Shown here in pieces: positions 13,565 through 13,898 of a stretch of 13,898 nt of DNA. The notes below the pieces were generated by a model. The model was not told the origin of the DNA, did no database searches, and was given only the letters and a program-made list of their open reading frames with translations. The translations under genes were made by a program, and so were the position numbers. Location of the stretch: positions 1-13,898 of the forward strand of contig JAJYZY010000063.1 of assembly GCA_021799715.1 (NCBI GenBank). Direction: 5' to 3'. This stretch comes from Planctomycetota bacterium (lineage in GTDB: Bacteria; Planctomycetota; Phycisphaerae; WQYP01). Positions within the stretch are counted from its first letter, which is position 1, and the number at the start of each line of letters is the position of its first letter.

Positions 13565-13898
13565 ATGACCGATGCCGCCAAACCCGTCCCGCATATTCGC
13601 ATGGATACCGATCAGGGCGTTATTGAATTGGACCTGTGGCCCGATGTGGCTCCGAAAACCGTTGAAAATTTCGTTACATTGGCCAAAAAAGGCTTCTACA
13701 ACGGCCTGACGTTTCACCGTATTATTCCCGGATTTATGATTCAAGGCGGGTGCCCCAGCGGCACGGGCACTGGCGGGCCGGGTTATCATATCAAAGCGGA
13801 ATTCAGCCAGCGCAAGCATGTGCGCGGCGTCATCAGCATGGCCCGGTCAAGCGACCCGGATTCCGCAGGCTCGCAATTTTTCATCATGCACGAAGATG
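13565..13898 (+). CDS. Cyclophilin-type peptidyl-prolyl cis-trans isomerase (partial, runs off right edge)
   Basis: The first 111 codons of a cyclophilin, which catalyses cis-trans isomerisation of X-Pro bonds during protein folding. Seen directly: [20 protein letters not shown] (about 19-38), [16 protein letters not shown] (about 49-64) with the catalytic Arg of [12 protein letters not shown], and GSQFFI (about 103-108). No signal peptide: the chain opens [18 protein letters not shown], so the product appears cytosolic. Start ATG has AAGGA about 8 nt upstream. The 3' end, including the conserved Trp/His region, lies outside the window. It is transcribed away from the lpxA operon. Confidence 0.93.
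   Translation, partial: MTDAAKPVPHIRMDTDQGVIELDLWPDVAPKTVENFVTLAKKGFYNGLTFHRIIPGFMIQGGCPSGTGTGGPGYHIKAEFSQRKHVRGVISMARSSDPDSAGSQFFIMHED

Overview
The window looks like chromosome from a diderm, lipid A-making bacterium, most likely a planctomycete of the Phycisphaerae type. That placement is inference. It rests on a PEP-CTERM/HAF-repeat tail, a lipid A acyltransferase (LpxA), a cyclophilin, a SpoIIM-family membrane protein, a ThiD2-ThiE fusion and a RAYT-type transposase remnant found together. No rRNA, tRNA or CRISPR array is visible.

Left part (1-3840) reads as an accessory patch. A hairpin at 12-34 is followed on the minus strand by a two-gene abortive-infection type toxin-antitoxin operon, abiEi-abiEii, whose genes share an ATGA overlap. 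The toxin carries an extra C-terminal domain that resembles a WYL domain; this is the most unusual point in the window. Next comes a graveyard (about 2217-2629): the C-terminal piece of a REP-associated tyrosine transposase in one frame, abutting the 5'-truncated end of a HAF-repeat PEP-CTERM surface protein in another. A minus-strand pRiA4b ORF-3-like gene follows, then about 370 bp without a convincing gene.

Middle part (3842-8205) holds envelope genes. On the plus strand are an RmlD-like dTDP-4-dehydrorhamnose reductase (with Arg in place of the usual catalytic Lys) and a large GT39-like polyprenyl-phosphate-sugar-dependent membrane glycosyltransferase. A minus-strand SpoIIM/DUF95 membrane protein follows, then a plus-strand BamE/SmpA-like lipoprotein with a good sigma70-type promoter.

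Right part (8402-13055) is one compact minus-strand operon, read in order: cytosolic DPM1-like GT2 glycosyltransferase, lpxA, thiD2-thiE, murJ. Spacings are 4 nt, 55 nt and an 8-nt overlap. A perfect TATAAT box sits about 115 bp upstream. The operon joins polyprenyl-phosphate sugar synthesis, the first step of lipid A synthesis, thiamine phosphate synthesis and lipid II flipping. A 650-bp divergent intergenic region separates it from a cyclophilin-type peptidyl-prolyl isomerase (plus strand) that runs off the right edge.

Inferred working picture: the GT2 enzyme may charge a polyprenyl phosphate with a sugar that the GT39-like protein transfers on the periplasmic side; RmlD feeds deoxysugar to surface polysaccharide; LpxA and MurJ serve the outer membrane and the wall. 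The abiE locus and nearby remnants are probably horizontally acquired or decaying accessory DNA.
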